Positions 24,894 to 36,299 of a stretch of DNA of 64,000 nt are shown here, one piece after another. The first letter of the stretch is position 1, and each line of letters opens with the position of its first letter. Source of the stretch: Mesorhizobium sp. M3A.F.Ca.ET.080.04.2.1 (GTDB lineage: Bacteria > Pseudomonadota > Alphaproteobacteria > Rhizobiales > Rhizobiaceae). A program made the translations under genes and the position numbers. Below the pieces are notes generated by a model, which was not told where the DNA came from, searched no databases, and saw only the letters and a program-made list of their open reading frames with translations. Location: contig NZ_CP034451.1 of NCBI RefSeq assembly GCF_003952525.1, positions 2,728,001 to 2,792,000 on the forward strand, given 5' to 3'.

Positions 24894-26770
24894 TGGGGCG
24901 GCAGCCGGTGCTTCCTCGTCGCGACTTCCTGGCGCTCGGCGCGGCGGCGACCGCCGCAGCGCTGCTGCCGGGCCTGGCTTTCGCCGAGACGCCGACCGGA
25001 GTCAAACTGCATGGCCTGTCGGCCTTCGGCGACTTGAAGTACAAGCCTGACTTCACGCATTTCGACTATGTCAATGTCGACGCACCGCAGGGCGGCACGT
25101 TCAATTTCCTGCCGCCGAACTGGGGCGCAAATCAAAGCCCGCTCACCTTCAACACGCTGAATTCCTTCGTTCCCAAAGGCGATTCACCGCAACGGATGGA
25201 AATGTGCTTCGACCAGTTGATGGTGAGGGCGTTCGATGAGCCCGACGCCGTCTACGGGCTGGTCGCCGAGAGCGTCACGATTTCAGACGACCGCAACAGC
25301 TTCACCTTTTCGTTGCGCCCGCAGGCACGCTTCCACGACGGCACGCCGCTCTCGGCCGAGGACGCCGCCTTCACCTTCAAGCTGCTGAAGGACAAGGGTC
25401 ATCCGGACTACGCGCTGCCGTTGACGCATCTGGTAGACGCCGTCGCCGTCGATGCTCATACGCTGCAGCTCAAATTCTCCGGCAAGCACACGGCACGCAC
25501 GATCCTCAACGTCGTCCTGTTTCCGATCCTGTCGAAGGCCTTCTACACGGCCAACCCATTCGATTCCTCGCAGATGAACCCACCCTTGGGTTCAAGCGCC
25601 TACAAGGTTGGGCGCTGGTCGGCAGGGAGATGGATCGAATATGAGCGGGTGCCCGACTATTGGGGCAACGACCTTCCGGTCAATCGAGGTCAGAACAATT
25701 TCGGGCGGATCCGCGTCGAGTTCTACCAGGACCGCAACGTTGCCTTCGAAGCGTTCAAGAAGGGGGAAATCCTCTACCGCGAGGAATTCACCTCCCGTGT
25801 CTGGGCCAAGCAGTACGACTTTCCGGCCGCCGTCGCCGGCAAGGTGGTCAAGCACGAATTCCCTGCGGATACGGTGCCTGCCATGCAGGCCACCGCCGTC
25901 AACCAGCGGCGCGAGCAGTTTCGCGACCCGCGTGTGCGCCAGGCCATCGCGCTCTGCTTCGACTTCGAATGGACGCGACGCAATTTCTTCTATGGCTCCT
26001 ACCAGCGCTCGCAGTCCTGCTTCGAGAAATCGGATTTTCGCGCCGAAGGCACGCCGTCACCGCAGGAACTGGCGCTGCTGGAACCGTTGCGAAATCAGAT
26101 CCCGCCCGAGACTTTTGGCGAAGCGGTGACCCAGGCAGTATCGAACGGTTCCGGGCGCGATCGCAAGCTGCTGAGCCAGGCGGTCAAGCTCCTCGCCGAT
26201 GCCGGCTGGAAGCGGTCGGGCGACTTTGTCAAGAATGACAAGGGCGGACAGCTGTCGGCCGAGATCCTGGTCGACGACGAAACCTTCGAGCAGGTTTATG
26301 CGCCTTGGGTGGAGAACATGAAGGCTGTCGGCATCCATGCCTCCATCCGGCTCGTCGACGCGGCGCAATATCAATTGCGGCAGAATTCGTTCGACTTCGA
26401 TCTCATCTCCGCTGCTTTCTCGTTCACCGCGACACCGACCCGCGACGATCTCGAAATCTTCTTCCACTCGCGCACCGCGGCCATATCGGGCTCACGCAAC
26501 CTGCCGGGAACGGCAAGCCCGGCGATCGACGCACTGATCGATGCCGTCGGCGCAGCCAAGGACCGCGAAACCTTGACGATCGCGATGCGCGCGCTCGACC
26601 GGGTCTTGCGCGCGCGGCGCGATTGGATTCCAAGTTGGTTCGCGGCGAATCATCGAAGCGCCTATTGGGACATGTTCGGCTTTCCCGAGCACAAACCCGA
26701 TTTCGGCTTCCCGGTCGAAGCGCTGTGGTGGGTCGACAAGGGCAAGGCGGCGAAAATTGGCAAAGCCTGA
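24893..26770 (+). CDS. yejA2: Peptide ABC transporter substrate-binding protein YejA (second copy, Tat signal)
   Basis: 625 residues, paralogous to the gene before it. The N-terminus has PRRDFLALG followed by an Ala/Leu stretch, a twin-arginine (Tat) signal, whereas the first copy has a Sec signal. The mature part keeps FDYVNVDAPQGG and the downstream SBP_bac_5 order. ATG overlaps the previous stop. The two binding proteins share one permease/ATPase set and may widen the range of peptides. Confidence 0.92.
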   Translation: MGRQPVLPRRDFLALGAAATAAALLPGLAFAETPTGVKLHGLSAFGDLKYKPDFTHFDYVNVDAPQGGTFNFLPPNWGANQSPLTFNTLNSFVPKGDSPQRMEMCFDQLMVRAFDEPDAVYGLVAESVTISDDRNSFTFSLRPQARFHDGTPLSAEDAAFTFKLLKDKGHPDYALPLTHLVDAVAVDAHTLQLKFSGKHTARTILNVVLFPILSKAFYTANPFDSSQMNPPLGSSAYKVGRWSAGRWIEYERVPDYWGNDLPVNRGQNNFGRIRVEFYQDRNVAFEAFKKGEILYREEFTSRVWAKQYDFPAAVAGKVVKHEFPADTVPAMQATAVNQRREQFRDPRVRQAIALCFDFEWTRRNFFYGSYQRSQSCFEKSDFRAEGTPSPQELALLEPLRNQIPPETFGEAVTQAVSNGSGRDRKLLSQAVKLLADAGWKRSGDFVKNDKGGQLSAEILVDDETFEQVYAPWVENMKAVGIHASIRLVDAAQYQLRQNSFDFDLISAAFSFTATPTRDDLEIFFHSRTAAISGSRNLPGTASPAIDALIDAVGAAKDRETLTIAMRALDRVLRARRDWIPSWFAANHRSAYWDMFGFPEHKPDFGFPVEALWWVDKGKAAKIGKA

Positions 26771-26800
26771 TACTCACATTCATAAAGGCCCGGCAGGCTG

Positions 26801-27901
26801 ATGGGCGCCTATATACTGCGCCGCATCCTGCTGATGATCCCGACGCTGTTCGGCATCATGGCGATCTCCTTCGCCGTCATCCAATTCGCTCCTGGCGGCC
26901 CGGTCGAGCAGGTGATCGCCAGGCTCACCAACCAGGGCGGGACCGATCGCCTCGGTGGCGGCGGCGGGGACGCCGGCGCCAACGCTCCCAATTTCGACGT
27001 CGCCGGCGACGTCAGTTCGAAATATCGCGGCGCGCAGGGGCTGGATCCGGAATTCATCAAGAAGCTGGAGAAGCAGTTCGGCTTCGACAAGCCACCGCTC
27101 GAGCGCTTCGGCATGATGCTGTGGAATTATTCCCGCTTCGATTTCGGCGACAGTTATTTCCGCGACATCTCGGTGCTCGACCTGATCCTGGAAAAGATGC
27201 CGGTCTCGATCTCGATCGGGCTGTGGATCACGCTGCTCTCCTACCTGATCTCGATTCCGCTCGGCATCCGCAAGGCGGTTCAGGACGGCTCCACCTTCGA
27301 CGTCTGGACAAGCGGCGTCGTCATCGTCGGCTACGCCATCCCCGGTTTCCTGTTCGGCATTCTTTTGATGGTGCTGTTTGCCGGCGGCTCGTTCTGGGAC
27401 TGGTTCCCGCTGCGCGGCATCGTCTCCGATAATTGGGACCAACTGTCCTGGCCTGACAAGATCATCGACTATTTCTGGCACATGACGTTGCCGTTGACGG
27501 CGCTGGTCCTGTCGGCCTTCGCCACCACGACGCTGCTGACCAAGAACTCCTTCCTGGAGGAGATCCGCAAGCAATATGTAGTGACCGCGCGCGCCAAGGG
27601 CCTGTCGGAGAGCAAAGTGCTTTACGGGCATGTCTTCCGCAATGCCATGCTGATCGTCATCGCTGGCTTTCCCGGAGCCTTCATCTCGGCCTTCTTCACC
27701 GGGTCGCTCTTGATCGAGAACATCTTCTCGCTCGATGGCCTCGGCCTGCTCGGCTTCAAGTCGGTGATCGACCGCGACTATCCGGTGGTCTTCGCCAATC
27801 TCTACATCTTCTCGCTACTCGGCCTGTTCGTCGGCCTGCTGTCGGACCTGATCTATACCTGGGTCGATCCGCGCATCGATTTCGAGCGGAGAGACATCTG
27901 A
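26801..27901 (+). CDS. yejB: Peptide ABC transporter permease YejB
   Basis: 366 residues. One membrane helix at the start ([19 protein letters not shown]), then a long periplasmic segment (about 45-130) with a Gly/Asn-rich linker, then five helices and the EAA loop [17 protein letters not shown]. The long insert and the DFGDSYFRD stretch are YejB features. The 3' end overlaps yejE (TGATG). Confidence 0.94.
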   Translation: MGAYILRRILLMIPTLFGIMAISFAVIQFAPGGPVEQVIARLTNQGGTDRLGGGGGDAGANAPNFDVAGDVSSKYRGAQGLDPEFIKKLEKQFGFDKPPLERFGMMLWNYSRFDFGDSYFRDISVLDLILEKMPVSISIGLWITLLSYLISIPLGIRKAVQDGSTFDVWTSGVVIVGYAIPGFLFGILLMVLFAGGSFWDWFPLRGIVSDNWDQLSWPDKIIDYFWHMTLPLTALVLSAFATTTLLTKNSFLEEIRKQYVVTARAKGLSESKVLYGHVFRNAMLIVIAGFPGAFISAFFTGSLLIENIFSLDGLGLLGFKSVIDRDYPVVFANLYIFSLLGLFVGLLSDLIYTWVDPRIDFERRDI

Positions 27902-29036
27902 TGGCGCAGGCAGCCGCCGAGACCACTGCGCGCCGGCCCGCCCGGCCATGGCTGTCGCCGCTCAACCAGCGGCGGCTGCAGAACTTCAAGGCGAACCGGC
28001 GCGGCTTCTGGTCGCTTTGGATATTCCTCGTCCTGTTCGTGCTGTCGCTCGGTTCCGAACTCATCGCCAACGACAAGCCGATCATCGCCTCCTACAAGGG
28101 CGAGATCCTGTTTCCGGTGCTGGTCGCCTATCCGGAAGAGAAGTTCGGCGGCTTCTATGCGGTGACCGACTATCGCGATCCGGTCATCCAGGACGAGATC
28201 AATGCCAATGGCTGGATGATCTGGCCGCCGGTTCGCTACTCCTACCAGACGGTCAACAACGCCATTCCGGAAGCGGCACCCGCCAAACCCTCCTGGCTCT
28301 ACGACAGGAAGGCGCGCTGCAGCCAGTATCCGCAAGGCGAGGCCGACCCCAACTGCATCGTCGGCAACTGGAACTGGCTCGGCACCGACGACCAGGCACG
28401 CGACGTGCTGGCCCGGCTCATCTACGGCTTCAGGATCTCGGTGCTGTTCGGGTTGATCCTGACGATCGGCTCCTCGCTGATCGGCGTCGCGGCGGGCGCG
28501 GTGCAAGGCTATTTCGGCGGCTGGACGGACCTTCTGTTCCAGCGCTTCATCGAAATCTGGTCGGCGATCCCGGTGCTCTATCTCCTGCTCATCGTCGCCG
28601 CCATCCTGCCGCCCGGCTTCTTCATCCTGCTCGGGCTGATGCTGTTGTTCTCCTGGGTGGCGCTGGTCGGCGTGGTGCGGGCCGAGTTCCTGCGCGCGCG
28701 CAACTTCGAATATGTCAACGCGGCACGGGCGCTTGGCGTGCCCAACCTCACCATCATGTTCCGTCACCTTCTGCCCAACGCCATGGTGGCGACGCTGACC
28801 TTCCTGCCCTTCCTGCTCTCAGGCTCGATCTCGACGCTCACCTCGCTCGACTATCTCGGCTTCGGCCTGCCGCCGGGCTCCGCCTCGCTCGGCGAACTGC
28901 TCAAGCAGGCGCAGCGCAACCTCAACGCGCCGTGGCTAGGCATCTCGGGCTTCATCGTGATTTCGCTGATGCTGTCGCTGCTGGTCTTCATCGGCGAAGC
29001 GACGCGCGACGCCTTCGATCCGCGCAAGACGTTCAA

Positions 29037-29040
<4 letters not shown>
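27901..29040 (+). CDS. yejE: Peptide ABC transporter permease YejE
   Basis: 379 residues. After an N-terminal helix (about 38-58) there is a large periplasmic loop with YPEEKFGGFYAVTDYRDP and the NGWMIWPPVRYSY stretch, which are specific for YejE, then GTDDQARDVLARLIYG and the remaining helices with the EAA loop. It pairs with YejB. It ends with an ATGA overlap into yejF. Confidence 0.95.
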
Positions 29041-30665
<1,625 letters not shown>

Positions 30666-30678
30666 CATATTTGCTTTG

Positions 30679-30720
30679 CGCAATTCCGGACGGAAAACCG
30701 CTACGCACTTTTCCTGGAAT
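30679..30720. repeat. Short palindromic repeat, GCAATTCC family (inverted)
   Basis: GCGCAATTCCGGACGGAAAA ... GCACTTTTCCTGGAAT, the reverse orientation of the 22938 and 36147 copies. It follows the yej operon. Confidence 0.85.
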
Positions 30721-30757
30721 GGCTTCAGGGCCGACACAACAGAGAAGAAATCCGAGA

Positions 30758-31699
30758 ATGGAAAAAGGCAAAGTCCTGCTTGCCCTTACTGGCTTTCACC
30801 CGCAACGCTGGCACGAATTGCTGTCGACCGAACGCGAGGTGGTGCTGGAGCCCGCGGGCCCGAGCGATCCCTCGATCGACTATGCGGTGGTGTGGAAGCA
30901 CAAGCCCAACCTGCTCTCCGGGCTGCCCAACCTGCGCGCCATCTTCTCGGTCGGCGCCGGCGTCGACCACATCTTCGCCGATCCCGGCTTGCCGGATGTG
31001 CCGATCGTCCGCGTGGTCGCCGACAATCTGACGCAACATATGACCGAATTTGTCGCCTGGCGGGTCCTCGACCATCACCGCCAGGGGATGCTCTATCGGG
31101 CGCAACAGTCAAAAAAGATCTGGCACGAACCGACGCAGCGCGCGGCCAACGATATTTCCGTTGGCATCATGGGGCTTGGCAATCTCGGCCGCTCGGCAGC
31201 GTCGGCGCTCTTGTCGCTTGGCTTTGCGGTCAATGGCTGGTCACGCAGCGATCGGCCGATGAAGGGGGTTTCGACCTATTCCGGCGAAGCGGGACTGATC
31301 CCGTTCCTCAACGCCACGGACATACTGGTGGTGCTGTTGCCGCTCACGCCGCAAACGCAGGGAATCATCAATTACGGCGTGCTGAAGGAGTTGCGCAAGC
31401 GCAATGGCCTCGGCGGCGCGGTGCTGATCAATGCCGGCCGTGGCCGGCTGCAGAGGGACGCCGACATCCAGCGCGCGCTTGATGACGGCACGCTGAAGGA
31501 AGCGAGCCTAGACGTTTTCGAGGTCGAACCGCTGCCGAAGACCAGCCCGCTGTGGGGCCATCCGAAAGTGTTCGTCACGCCGCATGCGGCGGCGACCTCC
31601 GACCCTACGCATCTGGTGCCGATCATGCTTAGACAGATGGCCGCCTTCGAGCGAGGCGAGAAGCTCGACAATCTCGTCGACCGCGAAGCGGGTTACTGA
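30758..31699 (+). CDS. ghrA: D-2-hydroxyacid dehydrogenase, glyoxylate/hydroxypyruvate reductase A-like
   Basis: 313 residues. NAD(P)H-dependent reduction of glyoxylate or hydroxypyruvate. The Rossmann motif GIMGLGNLGRS, the NAGRGRLQRD catalytic arginine region and the Glu/His pair in VFEVEPLP and TPHAAA are visible; the short substrate domain places it with GhrA rather than long-chain GhrB/SerA. The start at MEKGKVLLALTGF follows a GAAG-rich site; the frame upstream crosses the palindromic repeat and is rejected. Confidence 0.88.
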   Translation: MEKGKVLLALTGFHPQRWHELLSTEREVVLEPAGPSDPSIDYAVVWKHKPNLLSGLPNLRAIFSVGAGVDHIFADPGLPDVPIVRVVADNLTQHMTEFVAWRVLDHHRQGMLYRAQQSKKIWHEPTQRAANDISVGIMGLGNLGRSAASALLSLGFAVNGWSRSDRPMKGVSTYSGEAGLIPFLNATDILVVLLPLTPQTQGIINYGVLKELRKRNGLGGAVLINAGRGRLQRDADIQRALDDGTLKEASLDVFEVEPLPKTSPLWGHPKVFVTPHAAATSDPTHLVPIMLRQMAAFERGEKLDNLVDREAGY

Positions 31700-32079
31700 G
31701 GCTGCGAAGCAGGCTTCGAACCGGGAAGCGCGAGCTTGTCGTTCTTCTTCGGCTTGCCGCAATCGCGCCTTTCGATCGAACGGCTCATGGCATCGATCTC
31801 GCCGCTTGCCTTGTCGGTATCCCGCTGCGCCTTGGAGCGCATGTCCGGCGTGAAGGGACCAAAGCCCATCGCCGGATTGGAGAAGGTCGGCTTTGCCGTG
31901 ACCGGCAGATTGTATTGTTGCGCCAGCGCGTTGCGGTTGGCCAGCAACTGATCGCAGGGCACGCTGTCATATTGCAGCGAGGACTGGACATTCTCGTCCT
32001 GGCGTTCCGACATCGAGCTGCCGCCGACGCAGCCCGCCACCGCCAGGCAAGATGCCAATACCAGCATGTTCCAGCGCAT
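31693..32079 (-). CDS. Small lipoprotein of unknown function
   Basis: 128 residues; very good ribosome site (AGGAGGGACCC before ATG). Lipoprotein signal with lipobox AVAGC at about residues 13-17, followed by a polar region with two more cysteines (CDQLLANRNAL and RRDCGKPKK). It looks like a rhizobial envelope lipoprotein but no domain was recognised. Its 3' end overlaps the convergent dehydrogenase by 7 bp. Confidence 0.8.
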   Translation of the reverse strand: MRWNMLVLASCLAVAGCVGGSSMSERQDENVQSSLQYDSVPCDQLLANRNALAQQYNLPVTAKPTFSNPAMGFGPFTPDMRSKAQRDTDKASGEIDAMSRSIERRDCGKPKKNDKLALPGSKPASQPQ

Positions 32080-32151
32080 GGGTCCCTCCTGCGATCTCCG
32101 CGCCGTCCAACCCGACACGCGATTCGGGCTTTTTCGCAGCAAGATCACCGT

Positions 32152-33066
32152 TCAAATCTTCGACTTCTCCGCCACGACGGCCAAGCCCTCGACAGGCTCG
32201 CGGCGGTCGTGCCGGATGACCGTGCTGTCCAACGACCGGATCGAAAAGCCGCTCTCGGTCAGGACCCTGCGAACATAACCTTCGGAATGCGCGTAGCGCC
32301 GCGATGGCGTCAGGGCAAAATCTGTGCCGTCGGCAAGCGTCTCGACCGAGAACGCAAACACGCCGCCGTCGACCAGCGCCTCGGCAATGGCCGCGACGAT
32401 GCGTTCCAGCGCGCCGACATAGATGAAGACGTCGGTCGCGACGACGAGGTCGGCTTTCGCGCCGGATTGGGAGAAATGCTGCAGATCAGCCTTGGAAAGC
32501 AGATCGTAGACGCCCTTGGCGCGCGCCTTCCTCAACATCCCGACCGAGATGTCGTAGCCCTCGAGCCGATCGACCATGGGCCGCAGTTTTTCGCCCATCA
32601 GCCCGGTGCCGCAGCCAAGGTCCAGCGCGAGCCGAAAGCGGCCGGGCCTTGCCGCACGAATGGCCAGGGAGAGAAACTGCGGTATACGGTAGCCGAGTTT
32701 TTCGACCAGCGACTCCTCGAAGCCATCGGCAAAATGATCGAAGAGCGTTTCAACGAAGGCGCTGGGCGGGGCTGTCGAGGCCGGCGCATGGCCGATCAAC
32801 TGCAGCTTGAGCGCGGCGCCCAACCGGTCTGTCGCGTCCAGCTTCAGCGCCATGCTCCAGGCCTGGACGGCCTGATCGGAAAGGCCGGCCGCCTCCTGCA
32901 TCTCGCCGAGGCGGAACCAGCCGGCCGCCCATTGCGGCGCAAGCTCCAGCGCGCCCAGCAAAAGCTCCGCCGCCTGCGCGGGCTCGCCGCAGGCGAGCAG
33001 CATCTCGGCGAAGTCGGCGCGGCGGTCGGCGCTCAAATCGCCGGACGAGGCCTGAAGCGGTTTCAT
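32152..33066 (-). CDS. SAM-dependent methyltransferase with N-terminal TPR-like region
   Basis: 304 residues. Residues 10-90 form tetratricopeptide-like helices (FAEMLLACGEPAQAAELLLG, WSMALKLDATD). A class I methyltransferase domain follows with motif I LDLGCGTGLMG and motif II YDISVGMLRKA, then VVATDVFIYVGAL. Methylates an unknown small molecule or protein. The TPR half suggests it docks on a protein. It stands alone between the lipoprotein and a repeat-rich gap. Confidence 0.85.
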   Translation of the reverse strand: MKPLQASSGDLSADRRADFAEMLLACGEPAQAAELLLGALELAPQWAAGWFRLGEMQEAAGLSDQAVQAWSMALKLDATDRLGAALKLQLIGHAPASTAPPSAFVETLFDHFADGFEESLVEKLGYRIPQFLSLAIRAARPGRFRLALDLGCGTGLMGEKLRPMVDRLEGYDISVGMLRKARAKGVYDLLSKADLQHFSQSGAKADLVVATDVFIYVGALERIVAAIAEALVDGGVFAFSVETLADGTDFALTPSRRYAHSEGYVRRVLTESGFSIRSLDSTVIRHDRREPVEGLAVVAEKSKI

Positions 33067-33109
33067 GGTCGAAGGATCTCACCCGGCGATGGCACCGGCG
33101 GACGGTTCC

Positions 33110-33208
33110 AGAGCATGATCCGAAAAGTGGGAACAGCTTTTCGGAGAGAGATCATGCTCCAACAAAGAGTTGGATCGTGACGGCGTTTCAACGAAACGCG
33201 TCACGATC
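33110..33208. repeat. Two-part palindromic repeat element (GCATGATC family plus second palindrome)
   Basis: First part: GAGCATGATCCGAAAAGTGG ... CTTTTCGGAGAGAGATCATGCTC, an inverted repeat (33110-33159). Second part: GATCGTGACGGCGTTT ... GAAACGCGTCACGATC (33173-33208). The first part is the same kind as 5543-5587. Located between the divergent methyltransferase and exonuclease genes. Confidence 0.85.
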
Positions 33209-33274
33209 TAGGACGAGTCAGCAGTCTCTTGCAACAGGCTTCCCGCCACGCATTTAGCCACTATCTTGAAGACG

Positions 33275-34285
33275 ATGCGCGCCAGCGACCTGCTCAAGCC
33301 ACGGCCGGAAGGGCTCTACTGTCCGCCCGGCGATTTCTTCATCGACCCGGTGCGGCCGGTGGGCCGCGCGCTGATCACGCACGGCCATTCCGACCATGCC
33401 CGCTCCGGCCACCGCTCGGTGCTTGCCACGCAAGAGACGCTCGACATCATGGCACTGCGCTATGGCGAGGATTTTGCCGGCAAGAAGCAGGCCGCCGTGC
33501 TCGGCGAGACGATCGATCTCAACGGCGTTTCCGTAACCTTCCATCCAGCCGGGCATGTGCTCGGCTCGGCGCAGATCGCCGTCGAACACCGTGGCATACG
33601 CATCGTCGCCTCCGGCGACTACAAGCGCCAGAAGGACGGAACCTGCCTGCCGTTCGAGCCGATCCCTTGCGACGTCTTCATCACCGAGGCGACCTTTGGC
33701 CTGCCGGTGTTCCGGCATCCGCCGGACAGCGAGGAGATCGCCCGGCTGCTCAAATCGGCGGCGCAGTTTCCCGAGCGTTCGCATCTCATCGGCGCCTACG
33801 CGCTCGGCAAGGCGCAGCGCGTGATGCGGCTGCTGCGCGACGCCGGCTATGACAGGCCGATCTATATCCACGGCGCGCTGGCCAAGCTCAGCGAATACTA
33901 CCAGCGCCAGGGAATCGATCTCGGCACGCTGGAGCCGGCGACGGTCGAAAGCGGCGGCAAGGCCGATTTCGAAGGTGCGATCGTCGTCGGTCCGCCGGCC
34001 GCCTTCGCCGACCGCTGGGCACGGCGCTTCCCCGACCCGATCGCCTGCTTCGCGTCGGGCTGGATGCGAATCCGCCAGCGCGCCAAGCAGGGCGGCGTCG
34101 AGCTGCCGCTGATCATTTCGGACCATGCCGACTGGGACGAGCTGATCGCCACGATCAAGCAGACGGGAGCCGGGGAGATCTGGGTGACGCATGGCCGCGA
34201 GGAAGCCCTGGTGCGCTGGTGCGAGCTCGAAGGCATCGCGGCCCGGCCGCTGCATCTCGTGGGCTATGAGGACGAGGGCGATTGA
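33275..34285 (+). CDS. Ligase-associated DNA exonuclease (metallo-beta-lactamase fold)
   Basis: 336 residues; start at MRASDLLKPRPEGLYCP (a TTG three codons earlier is possible). The metal-binding signature THGHSDHARSG, a later HPAGHVLGSA and the SGDYKRQKDG block are typical of the CPSF/SNM1-like exonuclease that travels with bacterial ATP-dependent DNA ligases. It likely trims ends in DNA repair. The ligase gene follows 238 bp downstream with a palindromic element between them; the usual helicase and phosphoesterase partners are absent. Confidence 0.92.
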   Translation: MRASDLLKPRPEGLYCPPGDFFIDPVRPVGRALITHGHSDHARSGHRSVLATQETLDIMALRYGEDFAGKKQAAVLGETIDLNGVSVTFHPAGHVLGSAQIAVEHRGIRIVASGDYKRQKDGTCLPFEPIPCDVFITEATFGLPVFRHPPDSEEIARLLKSAAQFPERSHLIGAYALGKAQRVMRLLRDAGYDRPIYIHGALAKLSEYYQRQGIDLGTLEPATVESGGKADFEGAIVVGPPAAFADRWARRFPDPIACFASGWMRIRQRAKQGGVELPLIISDHADWDELIATIKQTGAGEIWVTHGREEALVRWCELEGIAARPLHLVGYEDEGD

Positions 34286-34322
34286 TGCAATACCGATCAC
34301 CAATCTCCGCCGCTGCACTCTA

Positions 34323-34485
34323 CGGCGCCCCCCTCTGGCCTGCCGGCCATCTCCCCCTCAAGGGGGGAGATCGGCAGCTTCAGCGCCGGCGCATCTCCTG
34401 CGACGCCGAAGACTGGCGAAAGCCGGCGCGACATCTGATCTCCCCCCTTGAGGGGGAGATGGCCGGCAGGCCAGAGGGGGGCGCC
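34323..34485. repeat. 163 bp palindromic intergenic element (second copy of the 13962 family)
   Basis: Arms CGGCGCCCCCCTCTGGCCTG and its complement, the same order of hairpins (CTCCCCCTC...GAGGGGGAG) and a central spacer as in 13962-14123. It lies between the exonuclease and ligase genes. Confidence 0.9.
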
Positions 34486-34523
34486 GCGCGCTGGCTTTCG
34501 CTATTGGCCAGGCTCACCCAGCC

Positions 34524-36125
34524 ATGAACCGCTTCGCCGAGCTCCTCGACCGGCTGGTGCTGACGCCGTCGCGCAACGGCAAGCTGACGCTGCTGGCCGA
34601 TTATTTCCGCAGCGTGGAGGACCCCGATCGCGGGCTGGCGCTGGCCGCGATCACCGGCGATCTGTCGATCGCGGCGGTGAAGCCCGCGATGCTGCGCACG
34701 CTGGTGGTCGAGCGCATGGATCCGGTGCTGTTCGGCTATTCCTACGATTATGTCGGCGACCTTGCCGAGACGGTGTCGCTGGTCTGGCCGCAGCCCGCCG
34801 GCCATATCGCGAACCATGCCCCGACGCTGGCCGAGGTGGTCGGGAGATTGCAGGCGGCGAGCCGCTCCGATGGGCCAAGGGTGCTGGCGCGGCTGCTCGA
34901 CAGCGCCAGCATTTCGGCGCGTTTCGCCATCATCAAGCTCGTCACCGGCGGCCTGCGCATCGGCGTGTCGGCGCGGCTCGCCAAGCAGGCGCTGGCCGAT
35001 CTCGGCCATGTCGATGTCGCCGAGATCGAGGAACTCTGGCACGGGCTGGCGCCGCCCTATGTCGAGCTGTTCGCCTGGCTCGAAGGCCGGGCGGAAAAGC
35101 CGAAGAGCGCAGCGCTGGCGCTGTTCCGTCCGGTGATGCTCTCCAACGCCGTCGACGACGGCGACCTCGACAAACTCGATCCCGGCGACTACGCGGCGGA
35201 ATGGAAGTGGGACGGCATCCGAGTGCAAGCGGTGTGCGAAAGCGGCATCCGCCGGCTCTATTCGCGCACCGGCGACGACGTCTCCGGCGCCTTCCCGGAC
35301 CTGGCCGCGGCGATGGATTTCGAGGCGGCGCTGGATGGCGAGCTCTTGGTCGGCGACCCGCGCGAAGCCACCGGCACCTTCTCCGACCTGCAGCAGCGGC
35401 TGAACCGCAAGAGCGTGTCGCCAAAGATCCAGCAGCAATATCCAGCCTTCATGCGCTGCTACGACGCGCTGCAGATCGACGGCGAGGATTTGCGCGGCCT
35501 GCCCTTCGCCGAGCGCCGCACACGGCTCGAGGCCTTCGTCAAGACGCTCGATCCCAGCCGCTTCGACCTCTCGCCGCTGGTCGAATTTCGGGACTGGGGA
35601 GCGCTGGAGCGGCTGCGCCAGACGCCGCCGCATCCGATCATCGAAGGGGTGATGCTGAAGCGCTGGGATTCCGCCTATCTCGCCGGACGGCCGAAGGGAC
35701 CCTGGTTCAAATGGAAACGCGATCCGCACACGGTCGACGCGGTGCTGATGTATGCGCAGCGCGGCCACGGCAAGCGCTCGAGCTTCTATTCCGACTACAC
35801 ATTCGGCGTCTGGGCCGGACCGGAAGGATCGGAAGAGCTGGTGCCGGTCGGCAAGGCCTATTTCGGCTTCACCGACGAGGAGCTGAGGCAGATCGACAAA
35901 TATGTCCGCGACAACACGATCGAGCGGTTCGGACCGGTGCGCTCGGTGCGCGCCGACCGCAGGAACGGCCTGGTGCTGGAGGTGGCCTTCGAAGGCCTGA
36001 ACCGATCGACGCGCCACAAGTCGGGCGTCGCGATGCGCTTCCCGCGCATCTCGCGGCTGCGTTGGGACAAGCCGGCGGCCGAGGCCGACCGGATCGAGAC
36101 GCTGCAGGCGCTGCTCGACAGCTGA
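34524..36125 (+). CDS. ATP-dependent DNA ligase, bacterial exonuclease-associated type
   Basis: 533 residues. Seals nicks using ATP. The active-site lysine is Lys228 in EWKWDGIR; motif III-like YDALQIDGEDL, motif IV GVMLKRWDSAYLAGRPKG and motif V WFKWKRDP are present, then an OB domain (to about 530). The N-terminal 200 residues are the DNA-binding domain of this ligase class. It forms a pair with the upstream metallo-exonuclease. The chromosome will also have NAD-dependent LigA, which does replication, so this enzyme is probably for repair. Confidence 0.93.
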   Translation: MNRFAELLDRLVLTPSRNGKLTLLADYFRSVEDPDRGLALAAITGDLSIAAVKPAMLRTLVVERMDPVLFGYSYDYVGDLAETVSLVWPQPAGHIANHAPTLAEVVGRLQAASRSDGPRVLARLLDSASISARFAIIKLVTGGLRIGVSARLAKQALADLGHVDVAEIEELWHGLAPPYVELFAWLEGRAEKPKSAALALFRPVMLSNAVDDGDLDKLDPGDYAAEWKWDGIRVQAVCESGIRRLYSRTGDDVSGAFPDLAAAMDFEAALDGELLVGDPREATGTFSDLQQRLNRKSVSPKIQQQYPAFMRCYDALQIDGEDLRGLPFAERRTRLEAFVKTLDPSRFDLSPLVEFRDWGALERLRQTPPHPIIEGVMLKRWDSAYLAGRPKGPWFKWKRDPHTVDAVLMYAQRGHGKRSSFYSDYTFGVWAGPEGSEELVPVGKAYFGFTDEELRQIDKYVRDNTIERFGPVRSVRADRRNGLVLEVAFEGLNRSTRHKSGVAMRFPRISRLRWDKPAAEADRIETLQALLDS

Positions 36126-36146
36126 TTAGATAAAATCCGAGCTCGG

Positions 36147-36193
36147 GCAATTCCAGGAAAAGTGTGTAGCGGTTTTCCGTCCGGAATTGCGCA
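36147..36193. repeat. Short palindromic repeat, GCAATTCC family
   Basis: GCAATTCCAGGAAAAGTG ... GGTTTTCCGTCCGGAATTGC, a near-perfect inverted repeat; nearly identical to the complement of 30679-30720. It is just after the ligase gene. Confidence 0.87.
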
Positions 36194-36299
36194 CAATCAA
36201 AAACTTAGAGCGGGTCAGCGATTCTGTGAAAGCTGAACTGCTCTAGTTGCCCCATCCCACCCGCGCCTGCTTCGGACTGGCGTGGCAACGACCGACAAC

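Noticed and set aside
24719..26770. Longer start for yejA2 inside yejA1
   Set aside because: The ATG at 24893 overlaps the yejA1 stop and precedes a clear Tat signal; the extra residues are a shadow of yejA1.
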